Assembly: GCA_027452205.1 (NCBI GenBank)
Contig: DAIDGV010000021.1
Location: 1 to 64,000, forward strand
DNA from: a candidate division FCPU426 bacterium
GTDB lineage: Bacteria > Oederibacteriota > Muellerivitia > Muellerivitales > Muellerivitaceae
Direction: 5' to 3'
Length of the DNA stretch: 64,000 nucleotides
Made by a program: the position numbers and the translations under genes. This document shows positions 46,124 through 53,798 of the stretch, piece after piece. The notes under the pieces were generated by a model. That model was not told where the DNA came from. It saw only the letters and a program-made list of their open reading frames with translations, and ran no database searches. Within the stretch, counting starts at the first letter, position 1. Each line of letters begins with the position of its first letter.

Positions 46124-47218
46124 ATGAAAACGATCATTGTGACGGGCGGCGCGGGCTTTATTGGCGCGAACTTTATCCATTACTTGGCCAAATTAAAGGT
46201 GTCTTATCGGTTGGTGGTCTTCGACAAATTGACCTACGCGGGCCACTTGGAAAGCCTGGAAGGCCTACCTAACGCCCAAAAAGCGGTCTTCGTTAAAGGC
46301 GACATCGCCGATGAGAAGGCTGTTCTGAAACTCTATCGTGACTTCAAACCCACATATGTCTTCAACTTCGCGGCGGAAAGCCATGTGGACCGATCCATTG
46401 AGGGACCTGGCGAATTCGTGACGACCAACGTGATGGGAGCTTTCCAAATGTTGGATGGCGCCCGCCGCTACTATGCGGGGTTGTCCACGGCGGCAAAAAA
46501 GGAATTTCGCTTCTTGCACGTTTCGACGGACGAGGTCTATGGCACCCTGGGTAAGACCGGTTTCTTCACGGAAAAGACCCCCTATGCTCCCAATTCGCCC
46601 TATTCAGCCTCGAAGGCCGGCGCGGACCACCTGGTGCGGGCTTATCATGAAACCTATGGCTTACCCGTGCTTTTGACAAACTGTTCCAACAACTATGGCC
46701 CTTACCAATTCCCGGAAAAGTTGATCCCTTTGATGACCTTGAACGCTTTGGAAGGAAAGAACTTGCCGGTTTATGGTGACGGTGGCAATATCCGCGATTG
46801 GCTCTACGTAGAAGATCATTGCGATGCCCTGTGGACGGTCATGCGCAAGGGTAAGATCGGTGATAAATACAATGTGGGCGGGGACAGCGAAAGGACCAAT
46901 AAGCAGGTCGTGAATACCATCTGCTCGGTCATGGGTAAGGTGATGCCGGCTGGCCGTAACCAAAATCTGGTCAAGGCGGGGAAACGGGACTATACGGACT
47001 TGATCACATTCGTGAAGGACCGTCCGGGCCACGACCGCCGCTATGCTATCGACGCATCGAAGATCAAACGGGAGCTGGGCTGGAAACCGAAACATAACTT
47101 TAACACGGGCATTCAAACCACCGTCGAATGGTACCTACACAATCAAGACTGGTGTCAAAAGGTGCAGGCGGGCCAGTACAACCGCCAAAGATTGGGTTTG
47201 GCGGCCAAAGCCAAGTAA
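46124..47218 (+). CDS. rfbB: dTDP-glucose 4,6-dehydratase
   Basis: 364 aa. Extended short-chain dehydrogenase with the NAD-binding TGGAGFIGANF (7-17), the catalytic STDEVYG region (about 134-140) and YSASKAGADH (Tyr/Lys pair, about 161-165). NFAAESHVDRSI and YGPYQFPEKLIPL also match RmlB. It converts dTDP-glucose to dTDP-4-keto-6-deoxyglucose, the branch point to rhamnose and other deoxysugars of surface polysaccharides. The other rml genes (A, C, D) are not adjacent. The gene lies between the DUF4301 gene and ppa. Confidence 0.93.
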   Translation: MKTIIVTGGAGFIGANFIHYLAKLKVSYRLVVFDKLTYAGHLESLEGLPNAQKAVFVKGDIADEKAVLKLYRDFKPTYVFNFAAESHVDRSIEGPGEFVTTNVMGAFQMLDGARRYYAGLSTAAKKEFRFLHVSTDEVYGTLGKTGFFTEKTPYAPNSPYSASKAGADHLVRAYHETYGLPVLLTNCSNNYGPYQFPEKLIPLMTLNALEGKNLPVYGDGGNIRDWLYVEDHCDALWTVMRKGKIGDKYNVGGDSERTNKQVVNTICSVMGKVMPAGRNQNLVKAGKRDYTDLITFVKDRPGHDRRYAIDASKIKRELGWKPKHNFNTGIQTTVEWYLHNQDWCQKVQAGQYNRQRLGLAAKAK

Positions 47219-47295
47219 TACCCGATCCGATTTGAATGTGATTTGGCCGAGGCCTCGGATAAAATTAAACAAGACGCAACGCCCACGGAGATGCC

Positions 47296-47970
47296 ATGTC
47301 TGACGACATCATGTCAAAATATTCCCGGTTCATGTTCCGCCACCATCCGTGGCATGGTGTGGGTACGGGTAAAAAAGCTCCCGAGCTGGTGAATGCCTAC
47401 GTCGAATTGACCCCGACGGATACCGTTAAATATGAGATCGACAAGAACACCGGCTTCCTCAAGTTGGACCGTCCCCAAGTTTTCTCCAGCCAATGTCCCT
47501 CGTTGTACGGGTTGATCCCCCGGACCTATTGCGGCCCCCGGGTGGCCGAGTATTTCGCCAAAAAAGCCAAGCTCGACCGGATCGTGGGGGATGGGGATCC
47601 CTTGGACATCTGCATCTTGGCCGAGAGGCCTATCTTCAAAAGTGACATTTTGGTGGAAGCCAAGCCCATCGGCGGCCTTCGAATGATCGATAACGGGGAA
47701 GCGGACGACAAGATCATCGCGGTACTCAAAGCCGACTTGGTCTATGGCAACTGGAATGACATTAAAGATTGTCCGCCCAATTTGATCGACCGGTTGCGGC
47801 ATTACTTCCTGACCTATAAAGACCTTCCTTCGATCAATCTGGGGAAGACCGAGATCGTGCACACTTATGGCCGGGACGAGGCCTTTGAGGTTATCCGTAA
47901 TAGCCAGCAGGATTATGCGGAGAAATTCGCCGAATTAGGCGAAGTCATCAAGATCACCTTCCCCGAATAA
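47296..47970 (+). CDS. ppa: Inorganic pyrophosphatase (family I)
   Basis: 224 aa, ATG with GGAG upstream. It contains the family I signature DGDPLDICILAE with the metal-binding Asp triad, KYEIDKNTGFLKLDR for the substrate-binding Lys/Arg, and a further Asp in DNGEADDKIIAV. It hydrolyses pyrophosphate from biosynthetic reactions in the cytoplasm. It is longer than the 175-residue enterobacterial enzyme because of an N-terminal extension (SRFMFRHHPWHGVGTG) and an extended middle segment, as in a minority branch of the family. Confidence 0.9.
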   Translation: MSDDIMSKYSRFMFRHHPWHGVGTGKKAPELVNAYVELTPTDTVKYEIDKNTGFLKLDRPQVFSSQCPSLYGLIPRTYCGPRVAEYFAKKAKLDRIVGDGDPLDICILAERPIFKSDILVEAKPIGGLRMIDNGEADDKIIAVLKADLVYGNWNDIKDCPPNLIDRLRHYFLTYKDLPSINLGKTEIVHTYGRDEAFEVIRNSQQDYAEKFAELGEVIKITFPE

Positions 47971-47974
47971 TTGG

Positions 47975-48003
47975 TTGCATCCAACCCCAAGAAGCCTTAT
48001 AAG
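47975..48003 (+). promoter_or_regulatory. Probable promoter of tRNA-Val
   Basis: -35 TTGCAT (47975-47980), 17-bp spacer, -10 TATAAG (47998-48003), 35 bp before the tRNA. The -35 region overlaps a small stem, GGTTG...CAACC, just after the ppa stop. Confidence 0.5.
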
Positions 48004-48038
48004 ATTAGGACCTTTTAGGCCTTAGTCGTGTGTCGCGG

Positions 48039-48115
48039 GGGCGTATAGCTCAGTTGGTTAGAGTACTTCCTTGACATGGAAGGGGTCACTGGTTCGAGTC
48101 CAGTTACGCCCACCA
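48039..48115 (+). tRNA. tRNA-Val (GAC)
   Basis: Acceptor GGGCGTA with TACGCCC, anticodon stem CTTCC/GGAAG around TTGACAT (anticodon GAC), T-loop GGTTCGAGTCC, discriminator A and encoded CCA. It sits 34 bp before thrS. Confidence 0.96.
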
Positions 48116-48149
48116 TTTTTCCCGCTCAATCCTGCCTTGAGGATCATTC

Positions 48150-49976
48150 ATGTCCGATAAATACGAACCAAAACATCGAATGGACGAGTCGCTTTACAAG
48201 ATGCGCCACTCCCTGGCCCACATCTTGGCGGAAGCGGTCCTTCAAGTGCGTCCCAAGGCCCAGTTGGGTTTCGGCCCCCCGGTCCGTACCGGTTTCTACT
48301 ATGACATGCTGCTCGATGAGCCCCTGACCGAGGCGGACCTGCCGGATATCGAAAAGCGCATGCGCAAGATCATCCAAGAAAAGCAAAAGTTCCAACAAGA
48401 AGAATTGCCCAAAGAAAAGGCCCTGGAAAAATTGGCCGGTATGGGCCAAGACCTGAAGGTCGAGTACGCCAAAGAACTTCTTGAAAAGCATGATTCCTTA
48501 GGTTTCTATACCAGCGGTCCTTTTGTCGACATGTGCGAAGGTCCGCACGTTTCGAATACCTCCGAGATCCCGGTCAACGCTTTCAAACTGGACTCCATCG
48601 CCGGCAGCTACTGGCGGGGGGATTCCAGCCGTCAAATGCTGACCCGTATTTATGGCCTAGCCTTTCCGACCGAAGCCGAACTGAAAGAATTCATCAAGAA
48701 CCGCGAACTGGCTCTGAAGCGGGACCACCGCAAGTTGGGCCAAGAGCTGGAACTTTTCACCATCGACGAGCGGGTGGGCAAGGGCTTGCCCCTTTGGATG
48801 CCCAATGGAACGGTCATCCGGGAAGAGTTGGAAAAGTTCGCGAAGGAACTCGAATTCAAGGACGGTTACGTTCGCGTCGCGACACCGCATATCGCCAATG
48901 GTGAGCTTTATAAATTGTCCGGCCATTTGCCTCTTTATAAAGATTCCATGTTCCCGCCCATGCGCAGCATCGAGAAGGACCCGGACGCCCCGGCGGAAGA
49001 GTTCTACCTCAAGCCGATGAACTGCCCCCATCACCACATGATCTACATGAACCGTCCCCGCAGCTACCGGGAACTGCCTTTGCGCTTGGCCGAATATGGC
49101 ACGGTCTATCGTTACGAAAAGTCGGGTCAATTGGCCGGCTTGCTTCGGGTGCGGGGCTTGGCCATGAACGACGCCCATATCTATTGCACCGAGGACCAGA
49201 TCAAGAGCGAGATCAAAAAGGTCGTCGCCATGCACAAGTTCTATTTTGAAAAGTTCCGAATGGACAAGATCTGGGTCCGCCTTTCGCTGCACGACAAGGA
49301 CAAGAGCAAGTTCGGCGACGGGGAAGAGCTTTGGATCAAGACTGAAAATATCCTTCGCGAAGTGCTGAAGGAATTGGATGTGGAGTACGAAGAAGCGGTC
49401 GGTGAAGGGGCTTTTTATGGCCCGAAGATCGACTATCAAACCGAGAATGTGCTGGGCCGGGAAGAGACCGCCGCTACCGTCCAGTTGGATTTCTTGTCCC
49501 CGAGCCGCTTTGAGATGGAATACACCTCGGCGGACGGCAGCAAAGCCAGGCCTTTCATCATTCACCGGGCGCCCTTGGGCACCCATGAACGCTTTATCTC
49601 TTTCCTGATCGAACGCTGGGGCGGGGCTTTCCCGACCTGGTTGTCGCCTTTCCAAGTGAAGATCGTTCCGGTGGCCGAGGACTTTTTGCCCTACGCCCAG
49701 GAGATCGCGGACCATTTGCGGGGCCTGATGGTGCGGGCGGAGGTCGATACGACGAACGACTCCTTTGGCAAAAAAGTGCGTAACGCCATCACCAAGAAGA
49801 TCCCGAATATCTGGATCGTGGGCGCCAATGAACTGAAGGACCGCACCGTTACCTGGCGCCGCTACGCGGCCGAAAAACAAGCGCAAACGCCCCTAGATAA
49901 CGCTTATAAGACCTTAGCAACCATGGTGAACCAGCGATTGATGGACAATTTCGGGGATGTGGACCTGCCGCTCTAA
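48150..49976 (+). CDS. thrS: Threonyl-tRNA synthetase lacking the N-terminal TGS domain
   Basis: 608 aa. The start ATG has GAGG 8 nt upstream, so the short N-terminus is real. After ten residues the protein enters the editing (N2/SAD) domain: HSLAHILAEAV with its HxxxH, and DMCEGPHVS with the conserved Cys/His. A class II catalytic core follows, with zinc-binding MNCPHHHMIY (Cys near 292), motif 2 TVYRYEKSGQLAGLLRVRGL, NDAHIYC and motif 3 HRAPLGTHERFISFLIE. The anticodon-binding domain ends the chain. It charges tRNA-Thr and deacylates Ser-tRNA-Thr. Most bacterial ThrRS are about 640 aa with a 60-residue TGS domain, which is missing here. Confidence 0.95.
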   Translation: MSDKYEPKHRMDESLYKMRHSLAHILAEAVLQVRPKAQLGFGPPVRTGFYYDMLLDEPLTEADLPDIEKRMRKIIQEKQKFQQEELPKEKALEKLAGMGQDLKVEYAKELLEKHDSLGFYTSGPFVDMCEGPHVSNTSEIPVNAFKLDSIAGSYWRGDSSRQMLTRIYGLAFPTEAELKEFIKNRELALKRDHRKLGQELELFTIDERVGKGLPLWMPNGTVIREELEKFAKELEFKDGYVRVATPHIANGELYKLSGHLPLYKDSMFPPMRSIEKDPDAPAEEFYLKPMNCPHHHMIYMNRPRSYRELPLRLAEYGTVYRYEKSGQLAGLLRVRGLAMNDAHIYCTEDQIKSEIKKVVAMHKFYFEKFRMDKIWVRLSLHDKDKSKFGDGEELWIKTENILREVLKELDVEYEEAVGEGAFYGPKIDYQTENVLGREETAATVQLDFLSPSRFEMEYTSADGSKARPFIIHRAPLGTHERFISFLIERWGGAFPTWLSPFQVKIVPVAEDFLPYAQEIADHLRGLMVRAEVDTTNDSFGKKVRNAITKKIPNIWIVGANELKDRTVTWRRYAAEKQAQTPLDNAYKTLATMVNQRLMDNFGDVDLPL

Positions 49977-49984
49977 GTTGTTGA

Positions 49985-50013
49985 TTGACAAAAAAGGCCA
50001 CAAAATATAACAT
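49985..50013 (+). promoter_or_regulatory. Promoter of the infC-rpmI-rplT operon
   Basis: A consensus -35 TTGACA (49985-49990) is followed by the AT-rich -10 region TATAACAT (50006-50013), 9 bp after the thrS stop. With TATAAC the spacer is 15 bp, and with TAACAT it is 17. About 170 nt of leader separates it from infC. Confidence 0.6.
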
Positions 50014-50187
50014 TCTCACCTCAAAGAAGGGGCCTCCGTCCCTCACCCCCAGCCCAACTGGTGCGAACGGGTTACTTGTCGATATTGCCCCTTTGATAGG
50101 GTGTTTTCGCATATCTACATCGTTTGGACGGATCTCTTCGTGAGGTTCGTCCTTTTTTGTTTTGAGACCAAATTGGAGGTAGTGAAC
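50014..50187 (+). promoter_or_regulatory. Structured leader of the IF3-L35-L20 operon
   Basis: The untranslated leader contains a long-range stem: TCAAA-GAA-GGGGC (about 50022-50034) with GCCCCTTTGA (about 50087-50097). A terminator-like hairpin follows, just before the infC ribosome-binding site. In many bacteria this operon is feedback-regulated by L20 binding its leader. The sequence layout fits such control, but I cannot match a named leader class. Confidence 0.5.
50126..50158 (+). terminator. Attenuator-like terminator in the infC leader
   Basis: GGACGGATCTC (50126-50136) pairs over 11 bp, with two G-U pairs, with GAGGTTCGTCC (50142-50152) around TTCGT. TTTTTTG TTTT follows at once. A strong intrinsic terminator placed between the promoter and infC, inside the leader, implies regulated read-through. 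Confidence 0.7.
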
Positions 50188-50760
50188 ATTTCCGCTAAAG
50201 AACTCAGGATCAATCATCAAATTCGCGCCAAGCAAGTGCGCTTGGTCGGTGAAGAGGGCGAGCAATTAGGCATCGTCGAAACGTTCCGGGCCTTGGCCAT
50301 CGCCAAGGAAAAAGACTTGGACTTGGTGGAGATCGCCCCGGAAGGCGTGCCTCCGGTCTGCCGTATCTTGAACTATGGAAAGTTCCGTTACGCCCAACGC
50401 AAACGGGAAAAAGAAGCCTCTAAAAAACAACGGGTCATCAAGGTCAAAGAGATCAAGATGCGCCCCAAGATCGACGAACACGATTACCAGACCAAGATCC
50501 GCCAAGCTTGGACCTTTTATGATCATGGCGACAAGGTGAAGTTGACCCTGCAGTTCCGTGGCCGCGAGATGAGCCACAAGGACCTGGGTCATCAATTGAT
50601 GGAACGTATCGTTGAGGATATGAGCGAAGTGGCCGATCTGGAAGCCCCGCCTAAAGACGAGGGCATGCAGATCGTGGCGGTTTTCAACCCCAAACCGGTG
50701 TCGCAGCAAAAAGCCGCGGCAAAGGAAACTACATTAGAGAAGGAAGAGGAAAATGGCTAA
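50188..50760 (+). CDS. infC: Translation initiation factor IF-3, probable AUU start
   Basis: The best start is ATT at 50188: GGAGG (50175-50179) lies 8 nt upstream, and translation then begins MSAKELRINHQIRAKQVRLV, matching the usual IF-3 N-terminus. An in-frame GTG at 50182 is only 2 nt from GGAGG. The 190-aa product has the N domain (about 1-75, with GILEIA-type LVEIAPEGVPPVCRILNYGKF), a basic linker and the C domain (IDEHDYQTKIRQ, GREMSHKDLG). IF-3 binds the 30S subunit and checks start-codon selection. AUU starts are a known autoregulation device of infC. The gene overlaps rpmI by 8 bp. Confidence 0.92.
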   Translation: MSAKELRINHQIRAKQVRLVGEEGEQLGIVETFRALAIAKEKDLDLVEIAPEGVPPVCRILNYGKFRYAQRKREKEASKKQRVIKVKEIKMRPKIDEHDYQTKIRQAWTFYDHGDKVKLTLQFRGREMSHKDLGHQLMERIVEDMSEVADLEAPPKDEGMQIVAVFNPKPVSQQKAAAKETTLEKEEENG

Positions 50761-50956
50761 AGGTTTCAATAAGACCCGGAAAAGCATCGCCAAACGCATC
50801 AAGGTGACCGGCACCGGCAAATTGAAGGCGAAGAAGGTGCAGGGCCGCAGCCATCTTTTGGCGCATAAGTCGCCGAAGAAAAAGCGCCAGTTGAAGCACC
50901 AGCCCATCATGGGCAAGGCCGTGACTTACACGATGAAGCGGATGCTCGGCATCTAA
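50753..50956 (+). CDS. rpmI: Ribosomal protein L35
   Basis: 67 aa, very basic, with the L35 pattern KTRKSIAKRIKVTGTGKLK, SHLLAHKSPKKKRQL and a final KRMLGI. It is a component of the 50S subunit. The ATG lies inside the end of infC, with GGAAGAGGAAA upstream, so it is translationally coupled to IF-3. Order infC-rpmI-rplT is the usual bacterial order. Confidence 0.96.
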   Translation: MAKGFNKTRKSIAKRIKVTGTGKLKAKKVQGRSHLLAHKSPKKKRQLKHQPIMGKAVTYTMKRMLGI

Positions 50957-50994
50957 ATTAGAAGCACCAGCAAATATAAAAAGGGAGAAGGACA

Positions 50995-51345
50995 ATGGCT
51001 CGAGTAAAACGCGCGATGGCGAAACGGAAGCGCAAGAAGAAATTTTTCAAACTGACCAAGGGTTACTTCGGCGCGAAAAGCCGCCAGTACCGTACGGTCC
51101 GCGAGGCTTCCAAGCGCTCCGGCAACTACGCTTTCCGTGACCGTAAGGCCCGTAAGCGTGACTTCCGCCGTCTCTGGATCACCCGTATCAACGCGGCGGT
51201 CCGTGAGCATGACATGTCTTACAGCCAGTTCATCAAGGGTTTGAAAGCCGCCTCCATCAATTTGGACCGCAAGGTCCTTTCGGAGCTGGCCGTGAACGAC
51301 CCGAAGGCGTTCGGGCAAATTGTTGAGGCCGTTAAGAAGGCCTAA
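50995..51345 (+). CDS. rplT: Ribosomal protein L20
   Basis: 116 aa. [58 protein letters not shown] and [12 protein letters not shown] are all typical of L20. It binds 23S rRNA early in 50S assembly and in many bacteria represses this operon through its leader. GGGAGAAGG lies before the ATG. A terminator follows the stop. Confidence 0.97.
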   Translation: MARVKRAMAKRKRKKKFFKLTKGYFGAKSRQYRTVREASKRSGNYAFRDRKARKRDFRRLWITRINAAVREHDMSYSQFIKGLKAASINLDRKVLSELAVNDPKAFGQIVEAVKKA

Positions 51346-51364
51346 GCCGATCTTGTCGCACAAC

Positions 51365-51406
51365 AACGCCTCTTGTCTTCCAAGATAAGGGGCGTTTTCA
51401 TTTTAT
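51365..51406 (+). terminator. Terminator after rplT
   Basis: AACGCCTCTTGTCT (51365-51378) pairs over 14 bp (two G-U) with AGATAAGGGGCGTT (51383-51396), with loop TCCA. It is followed by TTCATTTTAT. It ends the infC operon 20 bp after rplT. Confidence 0.8.
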
Positions 51407-51416
51407 GGAATGACCG

Positions 51417-52232
51417 ATGACCTTTGACGCTTCCAAACCCCAACTGATCCAAAGCGCCAATAATTCCATGGTGAAGCACGCTTATTCCCTGAAGGTTCCC
51501 AAAAAGCTGAAGTTTGCCGAGGATTTTCTTTGCGAAGGGTTCCATTTAGTCTTGGAAGCTTTCAAGAGCGATCTAAGGGTCCGGTTCGTTTTCGCCACCG
51601 CCGAAGCCTATCACCATCCCGAGGGCCAGCAGATATTGGAACTGGCCAAGCGCAACAAAACGCGCTGCTTCGAGGTGACGCCCCAGATCATTTCCTACTT
51701 GTCCGAAACGGTTACGCCCCAGGGCATGCTGGCGGTGGCTCAAAAGGTGGAGACCCATTATCCGGACTTTGATTCGGGTTTTCTTTTAGGGATTTACCAG
51801 GTCCAAGACGCGGGCAACATGGGCACTTTGTTCCGTTCCGCCGAGGCTTTCGGCATCAAGGGTCTTTTGCTCACCGAGGGCTGCTGCGATCCCTTTAATT
51901 CCAAGGTCGTTCGCTCGGCAATGGGTTCTCTTTTTCGCGTGCCTTTCATGACCGGCAAAAGCTGGGGCGAATATATGACCTGGTCCAAAGAGAACAACGC
52001 CAGCTCCTATGCCTTGGCCCAAACCGCCAGCGACAATTTGGTCGGTAAAAAGTTTGGGGCCAAGAACGTTCTGTGGGTCGGGTCCGAAGGGGAAGGGGTT
52101 CCGGCGGAATTGGCCGAAGCCTGTGATAGCCGCCTGCTCATCCCCATGAAGGGCCAAGTGGAGTCGCTTAATGTGGCGGTGGCCGCCAGTATCGCGATGT
52201 TCCAAGCGAATATGGGCCAGAATCCCCAATAA
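51417..52232 (+). CDS. SpoU/TrmH-family RNA 2'-O-methyltransferase
   Basis: 271 aa. The N-terminal substrate-binding domain (SANNSMVKHAYSLKVPKKLK, FLCEGFHLVLEA) precedes a SPOUT domain. That domain has the three family motifs: YQVQDAGNMGTLFRSAEAFG (about 131-150), WVGSEGEGVP (about 219-228) and LLIPMKGQVESLNVAVAASI (about 238-257). These enzymes methylate a ribose in rRNA or tRNA using S-adenosylmethionine; RlmB- and TsnR-like members act on 23S rRNA. The exact nucleotide target cannot be told. It lies between ribosomal genes and pheS, a common setting (rplT-spoU-pheS). Confidence 0.9.
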   Translation: MTFDASKPQLIQSANNSMVKHAYSLKVPKKLKFAEDFLCEGFHLVLEAFKSDLRVRFVFATAEAYHHPEGQQILELAKRNKTRCFEVTPQIISYLSETVTPQGMLAVAQKVETHYPDFDSGFLLGIYQVQDAGNMGTLFRSAEAFGIKGLLLTEGCCDPFNSKVVRSAMGSLFRVPFMTGKSWGEYMTWSKENNASSYALAQTASDNLVGKKFGAKNVLWVGSEGEGVPAELAEACDSRLLIPMKGQVESLNVAVAASIAMFQANMGQNPQ

Positions 52233-52303
52233 CCGTTTGAATTTTTGAAGTGAAGACGAAATAATAAGCTCCTCGTTGATCCACTCTGTGCCAGGAAAAG
52301 AAC

Positions 52304-53317
52304 TTGATCGACCAATTGAACGCCATCCTCAAGGACGCCGAAGGGACCATTGCCCAGGCTTCCGACCTCAAGATCCTGGAAGAGCTGCGGGTGAAATACC
52401 TCGGCAAGAGCGGGGCCGTGACCGAAATGATGAAGGGTTTGGGCCAAGTGCCTGCGGACCAAAAGCCCCAGATCGGTAAAGTTTCCAACGAAGTGAAGAA
52501 CAAGATCACCGCTTTGCTCGACCAAAAGGTGCAGGAGATGGAAGCCAAGGCGGAGCAGGTCGCTCCCGCGGGTTGGGATCCCACTTTGCCGGGCCGCCGA
52601 CTGACCGCCGGGGGTATCCATCCTTTGACCGCCGTTCAAAAGGACATCGCGGATATCTTTAGGGGTCTGGGATTCGATATCGCCGAAGGGCCGGACCTAG
52701 AAACGGATTACTATAACTTCCTGGCTTTGAACTTTCCGCCGGACCATCCCGCCCGGGACGCCCAGGACACCTTTTACGTGAAGGACCGGGTGCTCCGAAC
52801 CCATACCTCGCCCATTCAAGTGCGCCAAATGGAGAACAAAAAGCCACCTTTTAAATTCATAGCCCCGGGCCGGGTGTACCGCAATGAATCCATTGACGCC
52901 ACCCATCACCATATTTTCCACCAAGTGGAAGGTTTTCTGGTCGATGAGGGTGTCCAGTTCAGCCATTTGAAGGGTATCCTGAACGTGTTCTTCCAGAAGT
53001 TCTTCGGTAACGAGATCAAGACCCGGTTCCGGCCTAGTTTCTTTCCTTTCACGGAACCCAGCGCGGAAGTCGATATTTCCTGTATCTTCTGCGCCGGCAA
53101 GGGATGCCGCATTTGTAAACAATCGGGCTGGGTGGAAATGATGGGATGCGGCATGATCGATCCGGCGGTCTTGAAGAACTGTAAGATCGATGACGAGCGT
53201 TACACGGGTTTTGCTTTTGGGATGGGAGTGGAGCGGATCGCCTTGTTCAAGTACGGCATCGACGACATCCGGCTCTTTTACCAGAATGACATCCGCTTTT
53301 TAGAGCAGTTCCAATAA
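52304..53317 (+). CDS. pheS: Phenylalanyl-tRNA synthetase alpha subunit
   Basis: 337 aa from a TTG with CCAGGA 7 nt upstream. The N-terminal coiled-coil (LRVKYLGKSGAVTEMMKGLG) is followed by the class II core: PDHPARDAQDTFYV, LRTHTSPIQVRQM, GRVYRNESIDATHHHIFHQV, EPSAEVDISC, the Cys-rich CIFCAGKGCRICKQSGW and GMGVERIALFKYGIDDIRLF. With PheT it forms the alpha2-beta2 enzyme charging tRNA-Phe. The usual partner pheT is not downstream. Instead a small membrane protein gene follows after 21 bp. Confidence 0.95.
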   Translation: MIDQLNAILKDAEGTIAQASDLKILEELRVKYLGKSGAVTEMMKGLGQVPADQKPQIGKVSNEVKNKITALLDQKVQEMEAKAEQVAPAGWDPTLPGRRLTAGGIHPLTAVQKDIADIFRGLGFDIAEGPDLETDYYNFLALNFPPDHPARDAQDTFYVKDRVLRTHTSPIQVRQMENKKPPFKFIAPGRVYRNESIDATHHHIFHQVEGFLVDEGVQFSHLKGILNVFFQKFFGNEIKTRFRPSFFPFTEPSAEVDISCIFCAGKGCRICKQSGWVEMMGCGMIDPAVLKNCKIDDERYTGFAFGMGVERIALFKYGIDDIRLFYQNDIRFLEQFQ

Positions 53318-53338
53318 CCGTTATATACGAGGCAAGTG

Positions 53339-53797
53339 ATGGAAAACACGACGCAGACCACTGAAAAAAAGAATTCGGGTTGGAAAACCGCGATCATCAT
53401 CATCCTGACCTTTTTGAGCGCTTACGGTTTGGCCAATCTGGAAGTGATCCGCCGGGCCCGGGCCGCCTACCTGCGGGGCGAGGATTATTTCTCCAAGCAC
53501 CAATACAAGCAGGCGATGTGGAGCTATCAGGAAGTACAAGAATTCTACTATTTGCCCCATAGCCACTGGGTGGATGACGCCGCTGAGAAGGAGTGGATCT
53601 GCCGGGCCAAATTAGGGGATTTCATCCCGCCCGAAGGCCCCTTGGACGCCGATGTTCGCCAGACCCGTCCGGACTATCAAAAGTACGCCGCCGAGATCGC
53701 CCAGATCACGCCGACGGGGGATATTACCTACAATCCCGCGCCCACTTCGGATCAGGAAAAAGCCGCCATTGCCAAGGCGATAAAAAGAAAAGATTAA
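53339..53797 (+). CDS. Small membrane-anchored protein of unknown function
   Basis: 152 aa from the ATG at 53339 (GAGG 6 nt upstream; a GTG one codon earlier is less well spaced). A single hydrophobic segment (about 17-35, TAIIIILTFLSAYGLANL) anchors it to the membrane. A soluble part with a TPR-like YLRGEDYFSKHQYKQAMWSYQ helix pair (about 46-66) and a Pro-rich, acidic C-terminal half follow. I do not recognise a named family. It occupies the position where pheT normally lies and converges on the Tad locus, whose last stop is one base after its own stop. Confidence 0.7.
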   Translation: MENTTQTTEKKNSGWKTAIIIILTFLSAYGLANLEVIRRARAAYLRGEDYFSKHQYKQAMWSYQEVQEFYYLPHSHWVDDAAEKEWICRAKLGDFIPPEGPLDADVRQTRPDYQKYAAEIAQITPTGDITYNPAPTSDQEKAAIAKAIKRKD

Positions 53798-53798
53798 T

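Noticed and set aside
52233-52303. T-box leader before pheS
   Set aside because: No specifier hairpin or T-box consensus is present in the 71-bp gap.
53336-53797. Truncated pheT
   Set aside because: The small protein has a membrane helix and none of the PheT B-domain motifs.
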